From NCBI GenBank assembly GCA_947462335.1, contig OX381713.1, forward strand, positions 18,840,381-18,904,380: a stretch of 64,000 nt of DNA, in the 5' to 3' direction. The notes below the pieces were generated by a model, which worked only from the letters and a program-made list of their open reading frames with translations, was not told the DNA's origin and made no database searches. This stretch comes from Harmothoe impar. Taxonomy: Eukaryota; Annelida; Polychaeta; Phyllodocida; Polynoidae. The number at the start of each line of letters is the position of its first letter. Position 1 is the first letter of the stretch. Of this stretch, positions 52,401 to 59,396 are shown in pieces. Both the position numbers and the translations under genes were made by a program.

Positions 52401-52592
52401 CCACTGTTGACCAAATGTTTCTGCTAGTTTCCGTGGCAGTTTTGGCAGAACAAAACGTAATATTTGTATCAGGTATACAGTAATGATTTCTCTTTCGGTT
52501 CGTACCCTACTTATGTTTATAAATGGTGAGAGTCAAATGTAAATAACTGATATTTGTCACTTACTTTGGTGGACTGCGGATTTGAGCGCCAT
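31372..52592 (-). CDS. STXBP1: Syntaxin-binding protein 1 (Munc18-1/unc-18/Rop), 15 coding exons
   Basis: Sec1/Munc18 protein that binds syntaxin and the SNARE bundle and is needed for synaptic and secretory vesicle docking, priming and fusion at the plasma membrane. The 15 exons join in frame to 591 codons, near the family's ~594. Start chosen at 52592 because [12 protein letters not shown] matches the MALKxxVGxKIM amino terminus of invertebrate orthologues and its split Lys codon joins exon 2 exactly. Domain 1 keeps VVDQLSMRM and GIT-x-VEDI; the residues equivalent to mammalian D34, R39, K46 and E59 (syntaxin contacts) are present as D30, R35, K42 and E55. The domain 3a helices keep [20 protein letters not shown] almost unchanged. 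The carboxyl end is [11 protein letters not shown]. All introns are GT-AG; intron 1 is 8.7 kb and the others 0.2-2.5 kb. No frameshift or stop was seen. The paralogous STXBP2/3 fit less well. Very likely functional. Confidence 0.96.
31530..31643. repeat. Diverged TACNGTA MITE fragment in intron 14
   Basis: Aligns by eye with the right half of the element at 22907: GTACCAAAGTCGCCATATTCAG, GGCTTATA, GAATTAGGCTTATACGTGAG, then terminal TACAGTA. Confidence 0.55.
31742..31896 (-). CDS. STXBP1: STXBP1 exon 14
   Basis: Residues 520-572. Codes [14 protein letters not shown] then [20 protein letters not shown] and ends in WEVLIG, the conserved end of the Sec1 domain. Acceptor CTACTAG, donor GTAAGT. 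Confidence 0.96.
32211..32299 (-). CDS. STXBP1: STXBP1 exon 13
   Basis: Residues 491-520. [20 protein letters not shown] followed by a variable GIGQAPVR linker. Acceptor TTTCAG, donor GTAAGT. Confidence 0.94.
32786..32899 (-). CDS. STXBP1: STXBP1 exon 12
   Basis: Residues 453-490, phase 0 at both ends. [20 protein letters not shown] identifies it. Acceptor TTTTAG; the donor GTTTGT is weaker than the others. Confidence 0.95.
33461..33570 (-). CDS. STXBP1: STXBP1 exon 11
   Basis: Residues 416-452. [20 protein letters not shown] then NLAVPIIND. Acceptor GTGCAG, donor GTAAGT. Confidence 0.95.
33720..33945. repeat. Degenerate ~30-bp repeats in intron 10
   Basis: About seven diverged units around ATTTTGGATGAAGC plus AAATATTCCAA. 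It gives the repetitive minus-strand frame with SSKIEIF words, which is not a gene. Confidence 0.7.
35529..35667 (-). CDS. STXBP1: STXBP1 exon 10
   Basis: Residues 370-416. [20 protein letters not shown] then [20 protein letters not shown], a hallmark of Munc18-1. Acceptor CTACTAG, donor GTAAGT. Confidence 0.96.
35724..35886. mobile_element. Short MITE in intron 9
   Basis: About 23-bp inverted termini: GTATTCGACGTAATAAGCGC on the left and its complement GCGCTTATTACGTCGAATAC on the right. About 160 bp long. The TACCGTA start resembles the other TACNGTA family but the interior differs. Confidence 0.75.
36416..36632 (-). CDS. STXBP1: STXBP1 exon 9
   Basis: Residues 297-369, the domain 3a core: [38 protein letters not shown] and KLCRVEQ. 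Acceptor CTATTCAG lies at the edge of a minisatellite made of related sequence; donor GTCTGT. Confidence 0.96.
36633..36990. repeat. ~30-bp minisatellite built from the exon 9 splice acceptor
   Basis: Eleven or so degenerate units of the form TTGT-CTGAATAGGATGATCCACATATTACA run from the exon boundary into intron 8. On the minus strand each unit reads TGTGGATNATCCTATTCAG-ACAA, the same as the true acceptor. Several units keep the CAG. Confidence 0.85.
36988..37145 (+). repeat. Dispersed repeat, intron 8 copy
   Basis: Shares GTGTAGCTGG, TATCAACCAAT, GATAAC, ACATTATGTAACAGCT, GTCAGTGCT-like and ATCAAGCAATGG, in order, with 49505-49662. About 155 bp. Unknown class. Confidence 0.75.
37320..37427 (-). 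CDS. STXBP1: STXBP1 exon 8
   Basis: Residues 261-297. [20 protein letters not shown] matches the VKEVLLDEDDDLW region. Acceptor CTCACAG, donor GTAAGT. Confidence 0.94.
37733..37863 (-). CDS. STXBP1: STXBP1 exon 7
   Basis: Residues 218-261. [20 protein letters not shown] then [16 protein letters not shown]; very highly conserved. Acceptor ATTACAG, donor GTATGT. Confidence 0.96.
38134..38250. repeat. TACNGTA MITE fragment in intron 6
   Basis: TACCACTGTAAAGT followed by GCGGGCTATACGCAAACC and TAGTGCGGGTTATACAC resembles the left half of the element at 40844. The right end is missing. Confidence 0.55.
38352..38436 (-). CDS. STXBP1: STXBP1 exon 6
   Basis: Residues 189-217. [20 protein letters not shown] then ADDHTMGQ. 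Acceptor ATTTCAG, donor GTAACA. Confidence 0.94.
39119..39503 (+). mobile_element. MITE with A9-GTTGGTCAATGG termini, intron 5 copy
   Basis: About 385 bp. Termini GGCCGGACC-A10-GTTGG and CCAAC-T9-GGTGTGGCC are inverted. The interior alternates GTCAATGGATTTCGCTCGC words with long A and T runs. The reverse-oriented copy is at 47425. Confidence 0.85.
39890..40038 (-). CDS. STXBP1: STXBP1 exon 5
   Basis: Residues 140-189. [16 protein letters not shown] then [20 protein letters not shown]. Acceptor CCTTCAG, donor GTAAGT. Confidence 0.96.
40415..40518 (-). CDS. STXBP1: STXBP1 exon 4
   Basis: Residues 105-139. [20 protein letters not shown] then [14 protein letters not shown]. Acceptor TTGCAG, donor GTAAAA. 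Too small to show as an ATG-initiated frame. Confidence 0.95.
40844..41045. mobile_element. TACNGTA MITE abutting the exon 3 donor
   Basis: 202 bp with 14-bp perfect inverted termini TACCGTAAATTCCC and GGGAATTTACGGTA. Interior has two GTGCGGGTTATA words. Its right end stops 5 bp from exon 3, so intron 3 is GTAAC followed directly by the element. Confidence 0.85.
41051..41206 (-). CDS. STXBP1: STXBP1 exon 3
   Basis: Residues 53-105. [20 protein letters not shown] then [18 protein letters not shown] and AHIYFTE. Acceptor TAACAG, donor GTAACT. Confidence 0.96.
41741..41850. repeat. 18-bp GC-rich minisatellite in intron 2
   Basis: About six copies of GGTGGGTGTGGGCGAGCC with drift. The plus-strand VGVGEP repeat frame is an artefact. 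Confidence 0.85.
42350..42491. repeat. Diverged TACNGTA MITE in intron 2
   Basis: Right half GGTGCGGCTTATACGCGAGT then GCGAGGTTTTACGGTA is close to the 22907 element; the left end is degenerate. Confidence 0.65.
42565..42722. repeat. 13-bp minisatellite in intron 2
   Basis: Roughly eleven units of GCCTGATAATCGA alternating with GCCTGAAAAGTGA. Confidence 0.85.
43715..43843 (-). CDS. STXBP1: STXBP1 exon 2
   Basis: Residues 10-53. [20 protein letters not shown] then [20 protein letters not shown], the syntaxin-binding edge of domain 1. Acceptor TTTACAG, donor GTAAGC. Flanked upstream by the 8.7-kb intron 1. Confidence 0.97.
43993..44120. repeat. Diverged TACNGTA MITE in intron 1
   Basis: TACCGTAAAAGCT start; interior AAGCCGCGGCTAATATGC and AATACGCGAGTTACGG, then TATACGCGAGGTTTATGG. 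Confidence 0.6.
44379..44399. repeat. C homopolymer
   Basis: Run of about 21 C in intron 1. Confidence 0.95.
45415..45450. promoter_or_regulatory. Cluster of three CRE-like sites in STXBP1 intron 1
   Basis: Two perfect palindromic TGACGTCA sites at 45432-45439 and 45443-45450, 11 bp apart (one helical turn), plus TTACGTCA at 45415-45422. This is the full consensus for CREB/ATF bZIP factors. A GC-rich ~190-bp block follows (45470-45662). A neuronal activity-responsive enhancer or alternative promoter is inference. Confidence 0.5.
45470..45662. other. GC-rich block in intron 1
   Basis: Higher GC than surrounding intron, with GGGGGCGGCGGCC. It has an open plus-strand frame of 68 aa with no recognised domain. 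Possibly regulatory given the adjacent CRE cluster. Confidence 0.3.
45928..46249. mobile_element. piggyBac-like MITE, copy 3 (degenerate)
   Basis: CACCCTTTAAGGTCC start and GGCCCTTAAAGGGAT end; interior GGATCGGCATGATGCATTAA matches the other copies. The TTAA borders are mutated. Confidence 0.55.
47425..47802 (-). mobile_element. MITE with A9-GTTGGTCAATGG termini, intron 1 copy
   Basis: Reverse-oriented copy of 39119-39503: it starts GCCCACACC-A9-GTTGGTCAGTGG and ends with TTTCCGAAAATAAGGTGCGC then CCAAC-T10-GGTCTGGCC. Confidence 0.85.
49505..49662 (+). repeat. Dispersed repeat, intron 1 copy
   Basis: Direct copy of 36988-37145, roughly 75-80% alike by eye. The pair shows a real repeat family; I see no B-box or poly(A) that would make it a SINE. 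Confidence 0.75.
50791..51268. mobile_element. Inverted-repeat element with GGGAGAACTGGGACA words
   Basis: GGGGAGAACTGGGACA occurs three times at the left (50791-50862). Its complement TGTCCCAGTTCTCC occurs at least five times at the right (50998-51268). About 480 bp, non-coding, in intron 1. Confidence 0.75.
51507..51608. repeat. ~100-bp MITE in intron 1
   Basis: Inverted termini CTATAGTTTATACCAGGT and ACCCTGGTATTAAACTATAG. Confidence 0.7.
52565..52592 (-). CDS. STXBP1: STXBP1 exon 1 (start codon exon)
   Basis: Codes MALKSAVHQ plus the first base of Lys10. The donor GTAAGT follows. The ATG is preceded by AATTCAAG. Joining it to exon 2 restores the expected KIMQDVI. The usual G of VGxK is His here. 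Confidence 0.88.
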
Positions 52593-52803
52593 CTTGAATT
52601 TTGCGAGTGCCGTTTTGCCTCGCACAAACAGAGACGACGTTTGTAGTTGCAACATTATCCGCTAGGGGAGTTCGTCGGCGGCCGGATCGGCTTCCCGCGC
52701 TTGAACAGCGCCTCATACTCGGTGCATTTGTAGAAGGGCGGCCTCCTACAGGCCCTTTTACCAGGTACCCATTGCTTTGCCATATATGACATAGGGTTGA
52801 TTC
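52593..52803 (-). promoter_or_regulatory. Probable STXBP1 5' UTR and core promoter
   Basis: About 200 bp of GC- and CpG-rich sequence between the start codon and a transposable element. No TATA box seen. The transcription start is not determinable by eye, and an upstream untranslated exon cannot be excluded. Confidence 0.45.
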
Positions 52804-54538
52804 AGGTAAAGTGGGACACATGAGCCACTTTGTGCACCATTTACACATTTGGTACAGATAGTAGAAAATGTCAAATAGAATGGGTTCAGTATTTATTCCT
52901 TTAAACAAAAATATGAAAAAGATTAGCTAAGGCCACTCAAAAAAAAAAAGTTGTTTCTCATCACCGCGCGCATCATGAAAATCATGATTTTTTTTTACAT
53001 TTTTGATGAAAAATATGTTAAAATTGCCAAAATATTGGCAAATTTGGTATCAAATTAAAGCTTATGCTGTCAGCAATGCAATAGGGTGCGTAAGTAACCC
53101 GATGCGACGGAAAAAACGGGTGATTTAATAACCTCGAATCAGGACAGGAAGCGGTGTCACGCTATGGGAGATTTTGGAAAAAATATTAATCCTCAGCAAA
53201 TAAAGATCTCTACTGGGCAATTTTTCAGATTTGTGTGTGTTAGACATGCCCCCTGCTGTACTATAAATTTGTAAGTGAAAGGATGCTTCTGGAAGGAGAA
53301 ATCTTTATGTTTTCAAAAGGCCCCATACCTAATACGTACCGCGCCGTGGCTTCCTGTCCTGATTCGAGGGTTTTCGTCACCTGCACAACTAAAAGTAAAC
53401 GGGTAGGCTTTCGCCCCCTATTAACCAGGTGCAACTTGCATTCTTACAACTTTTGCTGATCAATTAACTCCAAATTACTAAAATTTGAAAATTGATCGCG
53501 ATATGTCCAAATTTCCCTATGTAAATTGCCCCGAGTAAAAAAAAAAAAAATTTAAATAAAAAACGCCCTCGTCATATTTTTCATTGCTTGGTGATGAGAA
53601 ACAACTTTTTTTTTTGAGTGGCCTAATGTAGCGTAAATAGTCCATTTCTTAGAGATGACATATCAAAATTGAAGCGTCCTACTTTGCTTGTATTTTTGGG
53701 AAACTAGTCTTGCTTCATGTAAAGTGGGACAATTGATAAGAATTGACCCCCATGGTATTACACAATCCATATGACAAAAATTGTAAATGTCAATTTCTGA
53801 AGGTGAGATACATATTTTGATGCACTACATCAAAAACATTAAGGAAATTTATATAGGGGCCTTCACATGAATGAATCAAGTACACAGAGTTTAAATGTAA
53901 AACTGCAAAAATACTGTGCATGTGGGCCTAACTGTGGAGAGGCTAGATTGCATTATGTCACAAAACAACACATTTGTACTTAACTGAATCTCTATCCTCA
54001 ATTCATTTTTACAAAGTGATTTTATGCACAATTATATAGCTCATTCATTTTATTGTAAGCATCTAATAATAAAAGTTTTGTTGATGACATAGTAGTGCAG
54101 GAACATTTCAGGGGCATATCAATCACTATAAATAAATATAAATGGCAATAATTGCTATAAATTATAAGAAAGTAGTATTGGTGAATGACTTCTATGGTTT
54201 TAGCGTCAATGATTAAAGATCATAAAACTTTTAAAAGTTAAGAAATCTCATGATAATTATCTCAATTATGATAGACGTGAATGGTTTCGCTCATCTATAT
54301 AATGACCATGAGTGAAGTCACTTGATAAACCACAATCTGGAGCACTAGCAAAGCCCTATTCTGGCTATTATACTTAACAATTTGGTATTATTTACACAAC
54401 TAACTATTGTAATGATATTTGCTAAAACATTTCTTATTATTATAAATCAAAATATAGGCATATTGGGTAATGCTGGTCTGAGAGATATGATTTATATAGT
54501 GTCCCACCTAACCTGAATCTGACTGTCCCACTTTACCT
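52804..54538. mobile_element. 1.7-kb element with AGGTAAAGTGGGACA termini
   Basis: AGGTAAAGTGGGACA at the left and its exact complement TGTCCCACTTTACCT at the right; internal TGTAAAGTGGGACA near 53718. No coding frame. Contains a nested insertion at 52928-53625. A further AAAAGTGGGACAC lies just outside at 54551. Confidence 0.7.
52928..53625. mobile_element. Nested 0.7-kb MITE with AGGCCACTC-A11 termini
   Basis: TTGTTTCTCATCACC on the left and GGTGATGAGAAACAA on the right, each flanked by an A/T run and GGCCACTC or GAGTGGCC. The overall plan (GGCC-AC-polyA-GTTG) resembles the element at 39119, so a related family is likely. Interior also has CTCGAATCAGGACAGGAAGC and its complement. Confidence 0.8.
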
Positions 54539-54650
54539 AACATCTTCAGCTAAAAGTGGGACACTCACATTTAAGGTCTCAGTGTATTTTATTTCAATAT
54601 CTGACTAATAAAAAAATATCAAGATGTAAAGAAGCAATAGGGCCTATATG

Positions 54651-55065
54651 TGTAGTGGTTCGGAATCTCAGAAAGAGAACAAGAACGTCAGTTTCCAAGT
54701 GCGAAGTAGAAAGCGTGTTTTATTCAACGTATCCCTATTACAATTGAATCTAGTCTTAACCCGAAGGGTAAGACGAAGCAGTCCTGGTTCAATCTAGCGA
54801 TTGGGGTAGGGTAATGCGGGGAGTCAGCCGGGCCTGCACTGACTGGCGACTATACGAGGAGGGGAGGTTTATATACCCCCTTTGGATGTGAAATGAACAT
54901 GGTCACGTGTCGGTTGGCTCCCGCCTGAAACGTGGTGCGCAGTACCCGAGAGAGGACAGTCGCCCCCTCTGGGATACCGCCCACACTAACGCCAGGCGGG
55001 AACAACCCGAACTTAATCCTCCTCGGTCACCTGGATATAAATGATTACCGTAGTAAACCCCTACA
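54651..55065 (-). mobile_element. 3' LTR of Ty3-type retrotransposon
   Basis: 415 bp bounded by TGTAGTGG and CCCCTACA (TG...CA with a 5-bp inverted end). On the minus strand it has TATATAAA at 54875-54868 and AATAAA at 54724-54719, spaced as a promoter and polyadenylation signal. A C7 run (G7 on the minus strand) lies directly outside its inner end. The partner LTR is beyond the right edge, so the boundaries rest on these signals. Confidence 0.8.
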
Positions 55066-55079
55066 CTACCCCCCCTAGA
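55066..55079 (-). other. Polypurine tract
   Basis: Minus strand TCTAGGGGGGGTAG directly precedes the LTR, the expected primer site for plus-strand DNA synthesis. Confidence 0.75.
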
Positions 55080-56138
55080 CAACACTAGGTGTGGTAAAAA
55101 CCTGAGTAGTAGACTCATAATAAAATAGTTTGACAACCAGAAGTAGTTTGTCTACACACTATACACAAAGGGTTTTACTACCATTAGTCATATGTAATAT
55201 ATGATGAACAATATTAATGGAATTAAGGCATTACACTGTCATAGAAACCTTATGATATGATTTTTACGTTAAGTAGTACCCGAAGTAGTTACTAACAGTT
55301 TGTAACTATCTTCTGATAGGAAATACATATATAGTCCTGATAAGGACTTTTTAAAAATATAAACGGCAAGTGTACCAATTCCGAAGAATTATTACCAGTC
55401 CTAAAAAGGACTCACAAGCCTAAAAAAAAATAATTACATAGGGATACATGATAACTTTTCTCCGCACCAGAATCAAAATTTTCATCACCTCCGTTTTCCA
55501 TAACAAAATATATATACAACTAGATATACATACTCTTATTTACACCCACCCGAAGTGGTTAACGTTTGAACACAGTCATGGTTTATACAGATCTTTGGTA
55601 TTATCCTGAGTATCATAAACTATCGTAGTGTATCAGCACCATAAATATATATTAGTAACATGGACGAGAATGTACGTTTTAATAAATAATCTGGAACTGC
55701 AGCGGTATACTGCAGAACCTCACAAAAAGTGCTATGTTGACTTTATAAGAAGTCGGATAATGGGCTGATCTCCGGATCTGCTTCGGGACGAGTACGCGAG
55801 GTGCTCTCCTCTTCATCTTGGACGACTGAGTGAGTTGCTCTCCTCTTCATCTTGGACGACTGAGTGAGGTGCTCTCCTCTTCATCTTGGACGACTGAGTG
55901 AGGTGCTCTCCTCTTCGGGTCTACCAGCAAATGGTAGACTTCTGTAGGTGCGATGTATGTTAAAACGTTTACATATGTGGAAATATTATTAACACTTGGT
56001 ATGGATATCATTACCTCAGAACCTAAAGGTTCCTTTAATATGAAGGGATAGTCCCTTCATATTCACCTTCGGCTTCCGTAGCCGAAGAGTTCCTGAAACA
56101 ACTACAGCTGTATTCAGTTATCCCGAAGGAGCTTTGTT
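55080..56138 (-). other. Retrotransposon 3' untranslated region, hairpin-rich
   Basis: About 1.06 kb without an open frame between the downstream ORF and the polypurine tract. Contains AGTCCTGATAAGGACT and AGTCCTAAAAAGGACT hairpins, a 12-bp perfect stem (56037-56048 with 56052-56063), an 8-bp stem (56067-56074 with 56080-56087) and a cccgaagg/ccttcggg pair spanning the stop codon (56122-56150). Confidence 0.7.
55798..55916. repeat. 34-bp tandem repeat in the retrotransposon 3' region
   Basis: Three full copies and a partial copy of a 34-bp unit containing TGCTCTCCTCTTCATCTTGG and ACGACTGAGT. Confidence 0.95.
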
Positions 56139-59100
56139 TCAGCCTTCGGGTACCTCCTTCTTTTGGATGGCATCTTTCAGCTGATCCATGCTCCCATCCC
56201 AGTCCGAGAATTTCATCCCGAGGCAAATTTTAAATTTGGCCTTCATCTCCCGGATTTCTTCCTGGAGCTCCTTACACTCCTCTCGGACTGTAGCTTCCAG
56301 CACAGCGGCTTTGTCGCGCTGTGCTTCCAAGAACCTGGTCTTGGTAACTACCTCATCGGCAGTGTCCTTCTGAAGGCTCTCCTTTTCCTTCCGGTGACAC
56401 TTCCTCACCCCTTCTATGAAGTGTTGTACCACCCTCTTGTGGTAATCCTCAGCCATCACCCGCTGTTCCTTCTGGAAGTCATCCAGAATCTCCTGTCCTA
56501 TCTGATTGGACAGCGGAGCATCCTTAGGAAAGTAGGATGCTATCGGTGTTACATTAAGAGTGGCCGCAGGCTTCTCCTTCTTGGGTTTGACCTCCTGTGT
56601 TTTAACAGGAGGATCCATGGTTGGTTTCCCAACCTCAGTCGGCTTCCCTGGTGGTGGAGCCGGCTTATGGGGTGGTATTGCCGGAGCTGGTACTGGACCT
56701 TTCGGTGGCGGAGGAGGAGGTCTCATAGCCTCCCCATCCGGCCCAGTGATCCGGTGAGCAGGCTTGAATGCCTTGTGTGATGGCGGCTGTTGTTGGTGCC
56801 GCGAAGCATCCCTACTGGCATGCTTTAACACCTGCTGGTGTATTCCTGTAGGAGCGGATGGTTCCGTCCGTCCCGAAGCAGATGAAGGTCTGCTTGTCGG
56901 GCCTCCTCGGTAACCGGCGTCGGGTAGGACACCTCCCTGGGCAGACGAGGTGGACGCCACATGTCGCACCAAGTCGTACCAGGTCCGGGAGGGTTCCTCC
57001 CCAGGACTCCTGCGTCCCCGTCGGGCCAGCTCCCTATCAACCTCCCTCTGGCGAGAGAGTTCATTCTCGCGCCTTCGGGTGTCTTGGGGGGTCTGGCCGA
57101 GCGTCTGAGACTCCTGTCCAGGCGCCAAGTACATTTCCGGATAGTCAGTATGTCTATCCGCAGATGCCTCATAGCTACGACCACTATGAGAGGACTCCGT
57201 GTAATAACGGGAGTCAATCTCCTCAAGGCTGAGGGTCCCTCCTCTTCTTACGTGAGTAGCCGGGCTGGTGGACCGAGACCGTCCCCGATCACCTTTCGGC
57301 TGCTCCCCTCGACCCCGGTAGTTGTCCCTCGGGTCGGGTTCTCTCCCACCTCTCCCCCGGCCTCGATTGGCAGACCGACGGAACATCTCGGGTGGGTATT
57401 GGTCCGGATCCAAATCAAACTTCCGTGAACCCGGGACCTTCGCAAACCTAGCTACTGTGAGCTTCGATTTGCTTTCTGCTACCTCGCAGAAATACGCCTT
57501 GGAAGAATTAAGGCTCTTCGGATCCTTCTTCAGGACATCTCTGAACGCGTCTATTACGCGTTCATGCAGGGCCATTACCTTGGCTCTGGCCTCACCACCT
57601 CCAATATTATGGAGCATGGTCATGTGCTTTATCAATCGTCCACGCCTAGGATGCAGGTGACCCGAACAGGTAGTGGTACCTGCCCCCTCCGGATCGCACT
57701 GGTACACCATATAGTGATGGGTGTGGTTTTCCACTAAGTGGCGCAGGTACCTCGCCCTAGTGGTGAAGGACACCTGTAATTCCAGAGATGACTGGCATTT
57801 CTGGAATGGACACTGAAGGTGGTCCCTGTCCCAATGTCGGACAGCCCAGCGGATCTTTGCCTTCTGATCCCTGGTATAATAGGTCTCTGGGAAGAAAGCT
57901 ATTTTCTTAAGCCAGTCCTCGTAGAACTCGCTCACGAGAGGATCCCTTTGGGTCGCTCTGCACCAATCCTCATCGTCGGATCTCCCATTTAAATTGATTA
58001 CGGGCGGGATGGAGAAACGCCCCGATCCTTTTGCGCATTCCCCCCAGTAGGAGGGAATGAATCCCTGAAATCCACCTCTGGCGTTATTCCAGATGTGTTT
58101 TTCCAGGGCAGTACCCGACTCGCTCCCCGAGCTGGCGTCGGACTGATGTCCAGCAGCCACCTTCGGGTCGGGCGTCGGGTCGGTTTGGGTGACTGTGGTC
58201 ACTGGGTCCTTCGTCTCGGAAGGAGATTTTGGAGCCGCAATGTCCATATCGTCCTCCCCTGTAGCAGACTTCCCTTGGGAAGTACTGCTCGTATCAGATT
58301 TATCTGATACTGACCCATCGGTCACAATCCGCTGGGCGTCTGGTACTCTCTTTAACCGGGCTGCCTCATTCCTCAAGGCTTGGCGACCCCGAGGCTGGAC
58401 AAAAGGGGATTCACCTTTTGTAACTACCACAGTCCGGATATCCTGACCGTGGGGACTGCTAGTGCGGGTTGCAGGGTCACCCCTTCGGATGTCCCTGCTG
58501 GCTTTAGCTGCAGCCTTCTCCTCTGCCTGAGTCAAACTCTTAGTCCGAGTCTTGACCATTTCCTCCACCGTCTCGATGATGGCCTCGTGACGGCTGAGGT
58601 CCTTCTCCGCCATGATTGTTTTCATGCGGTTATAGTCTATCTGATAGACCTCGTAGGATAAGTTGGACCGTATTAAGTCCCTATATCCTTCAACCGATCT
58701 CGGTTCCAACATCCCTACCGGGTTGTATCTGCGGTAGCAACCTACCGCGAGGGTAGTGGCGCCGAATGCCCCACACGAAGTGTCATCCGAGATGGGTGTC
58801 ATCCGAGGCACACACATCCCGACGTCAGCCATCTCGGCGTCAAACAAGCCCTTCCGAAGTGCTTTACACACTCGGAGGCCTTGCTGTAGATTTTCCCAGG
58901 TGGCAAACCACTCTGGGGGCATGATGCGGAGAGCTCCCGCATCAATAAATTCTTGCAACATATCCACTATGTCGTTAGGGATAGGTCTGGCTAGGCCTAT
59001 CTCCGTGGCGCACATCACGTCTGGATGGAGATTCATCTCCCTTCCATCGTAACAACTTTTATCAGTTGTCTTCACCAGGCTAGCTGGCTTCTCATCCTTC

Positions 59101-59396
59101 GGGTGGTTATCCGGGTTGATGTTCGGATTACCACACCTATCCCACGTATCCTTCAGATGTTGGGCCTCCTCCTGCTCTATTTTTAGAGCAAGAAGACGAT
59201 CTTTTTCATGAAGACTCCTTCGTTCAGCCTCAGTGAGTGCTGATTCAGACGTGGATACATCCATGTCTTCCTCTCCGAGGAGCTGCTCCTCGGAGAGAGT
59301 AACAGGGCTGGCGGCACCAGCCCTGTCTTCGTGGGGCAAATCGGCCATGTTGTGTGGCCGTTCCCCTCCGCCCAACTCGAGCTGCCGTGAGGCCAT
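56139..59396 (-). CDS. Retrotransposon ORF downstream of pol: zinc-finger/RG-rich/coiled-coil protein
   Basis: 1085 aa with no stop, in the env or additional-ORF position of the element. I do not recognise the family. Acidic Ser/Thr-rich N-terminus (1-60), then a helical charged region. Two C2H2-like fingers lie at 529-560 (CPFQKC...HLVENH) and 567-596 (C-x9-C...HMTMLH). An Arg-Gly-rich stretch at 673-710 (RGRGRGGR) resembles RNA-binding RGG boxes. A Pro-rich segment lies at 893-918, and a probable coiled coil at 965-1055 (EECKELQEEIREMK). No signal peptide or membrane segment is visible, so it is not an envelope protein. The start is the first Met after a hairpin. It could be a displaced Gag-like nucleic-acid-binding protein or a lineage-specific accessory ORF. 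It shares the plentiful CTTCGG/CCGAAG words with pol, so it belongs to the element. Confidence 0.75.
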   Translation of the reverse strand: MASRQLELGGGERPHNMADLPHEDRAGAASPVTLSEEQLLGEEDMDVSTSESALTEAERRSLHEKDRLLALKIEQEEAQHLKDTWDRCGNPNINPDNHPKDEKPASLVKTTDKSCYDGREMNLHPDVMCATEIGLARPIPNDIVDMLQEFIDAGALRIMPPEWFATWENLQQGLRVCKALRKGLFDAEMADVGMCVPRMTPISDDTSCGAFGATTLAVGCYRRYNPVGMLEPRSVEGYRDLIRSNLSYEVYQIDYNRMKTIMAEKDLSRHEAIIETVEEMVKTRTKSLTQAEEKAAAKASRDIRRGDPATRTSSPHGQDIRTVVVTKGESPFVQPRGRQALRNEAARLKRVPDAQRIVTDGSVSDKSDTSSTSQGKSATGEDDMDIAAPKSPSETKDPVTTVTQTDPTPDPKVAAGHQSDASSGSESGTALEKHIWNNARGGFQGFIPSYWGECAKGSGRFSIPPVINLNGRSDDEDWCRATQRDPLVSEFYEDWLKKIAFFPETYYTRDQKAKIRWAVRHWDRDHLQCPFQKCQSSLELQVSFTTRARYLRHLVENHTHHYMVYQCDPEGAGTTTCSGHLHPRRGRLIKHMTMLHNIGGGEARAKVMALHERVIDAFRDVLKKDPKSLNSSKAYFCEVAESKSKLTVARFAKVPGSRKFDLDPDQYPPEMFRRSANRGRGRGGREPDPRDNYRGRGEQPKGDRGRSRSTSPATHVRRGGTLSLEEIDSRYYTESSHSGRSYEASADRHTDYPEMYLAPGQESQTLGQTPQDTRRRENELSRQREVDRELARRGRRSPGEEPSRTWYDLVRHVASTSSAQGGVLPDAGYRGGPTSRPSSASGRTEPSAPTGIHQQVLKHASRDASRHQQQPPSHKAFKPAHRITGPDGEAMRPPPPPPKGPVPAPAIPPHKPAPPPGKPTEVGKPTMDPPVKTQEVKPKKEKPAATLNVTPIASYFPKDAPLSNQIGQEILDDFQKEQRVMAEDYHKRVVQHFIEGVRKCHRKEKESLQKDTADEVVTKTRFLEAQRDKAAVLEATVREECKELQEEIREMKAKFKICLGMKFSDWDGSMDQLKDAIQKKEVPEG

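Noticed and set aside
56163..56780. 205-aa plus-strand open frame
   Set aside because: Antisense shadow of the retrotransposon ORF; its Pro/Gly/Arg-rich composition mirrors that coding strand.
56139..59396. Envelope protein for the downstream retrotransposon ORF
   Set aside because: No signal peptide, transmembrane segment or Cys-rich ectodomain seen; it has zinc-finger-like and RG-rich regions instead.
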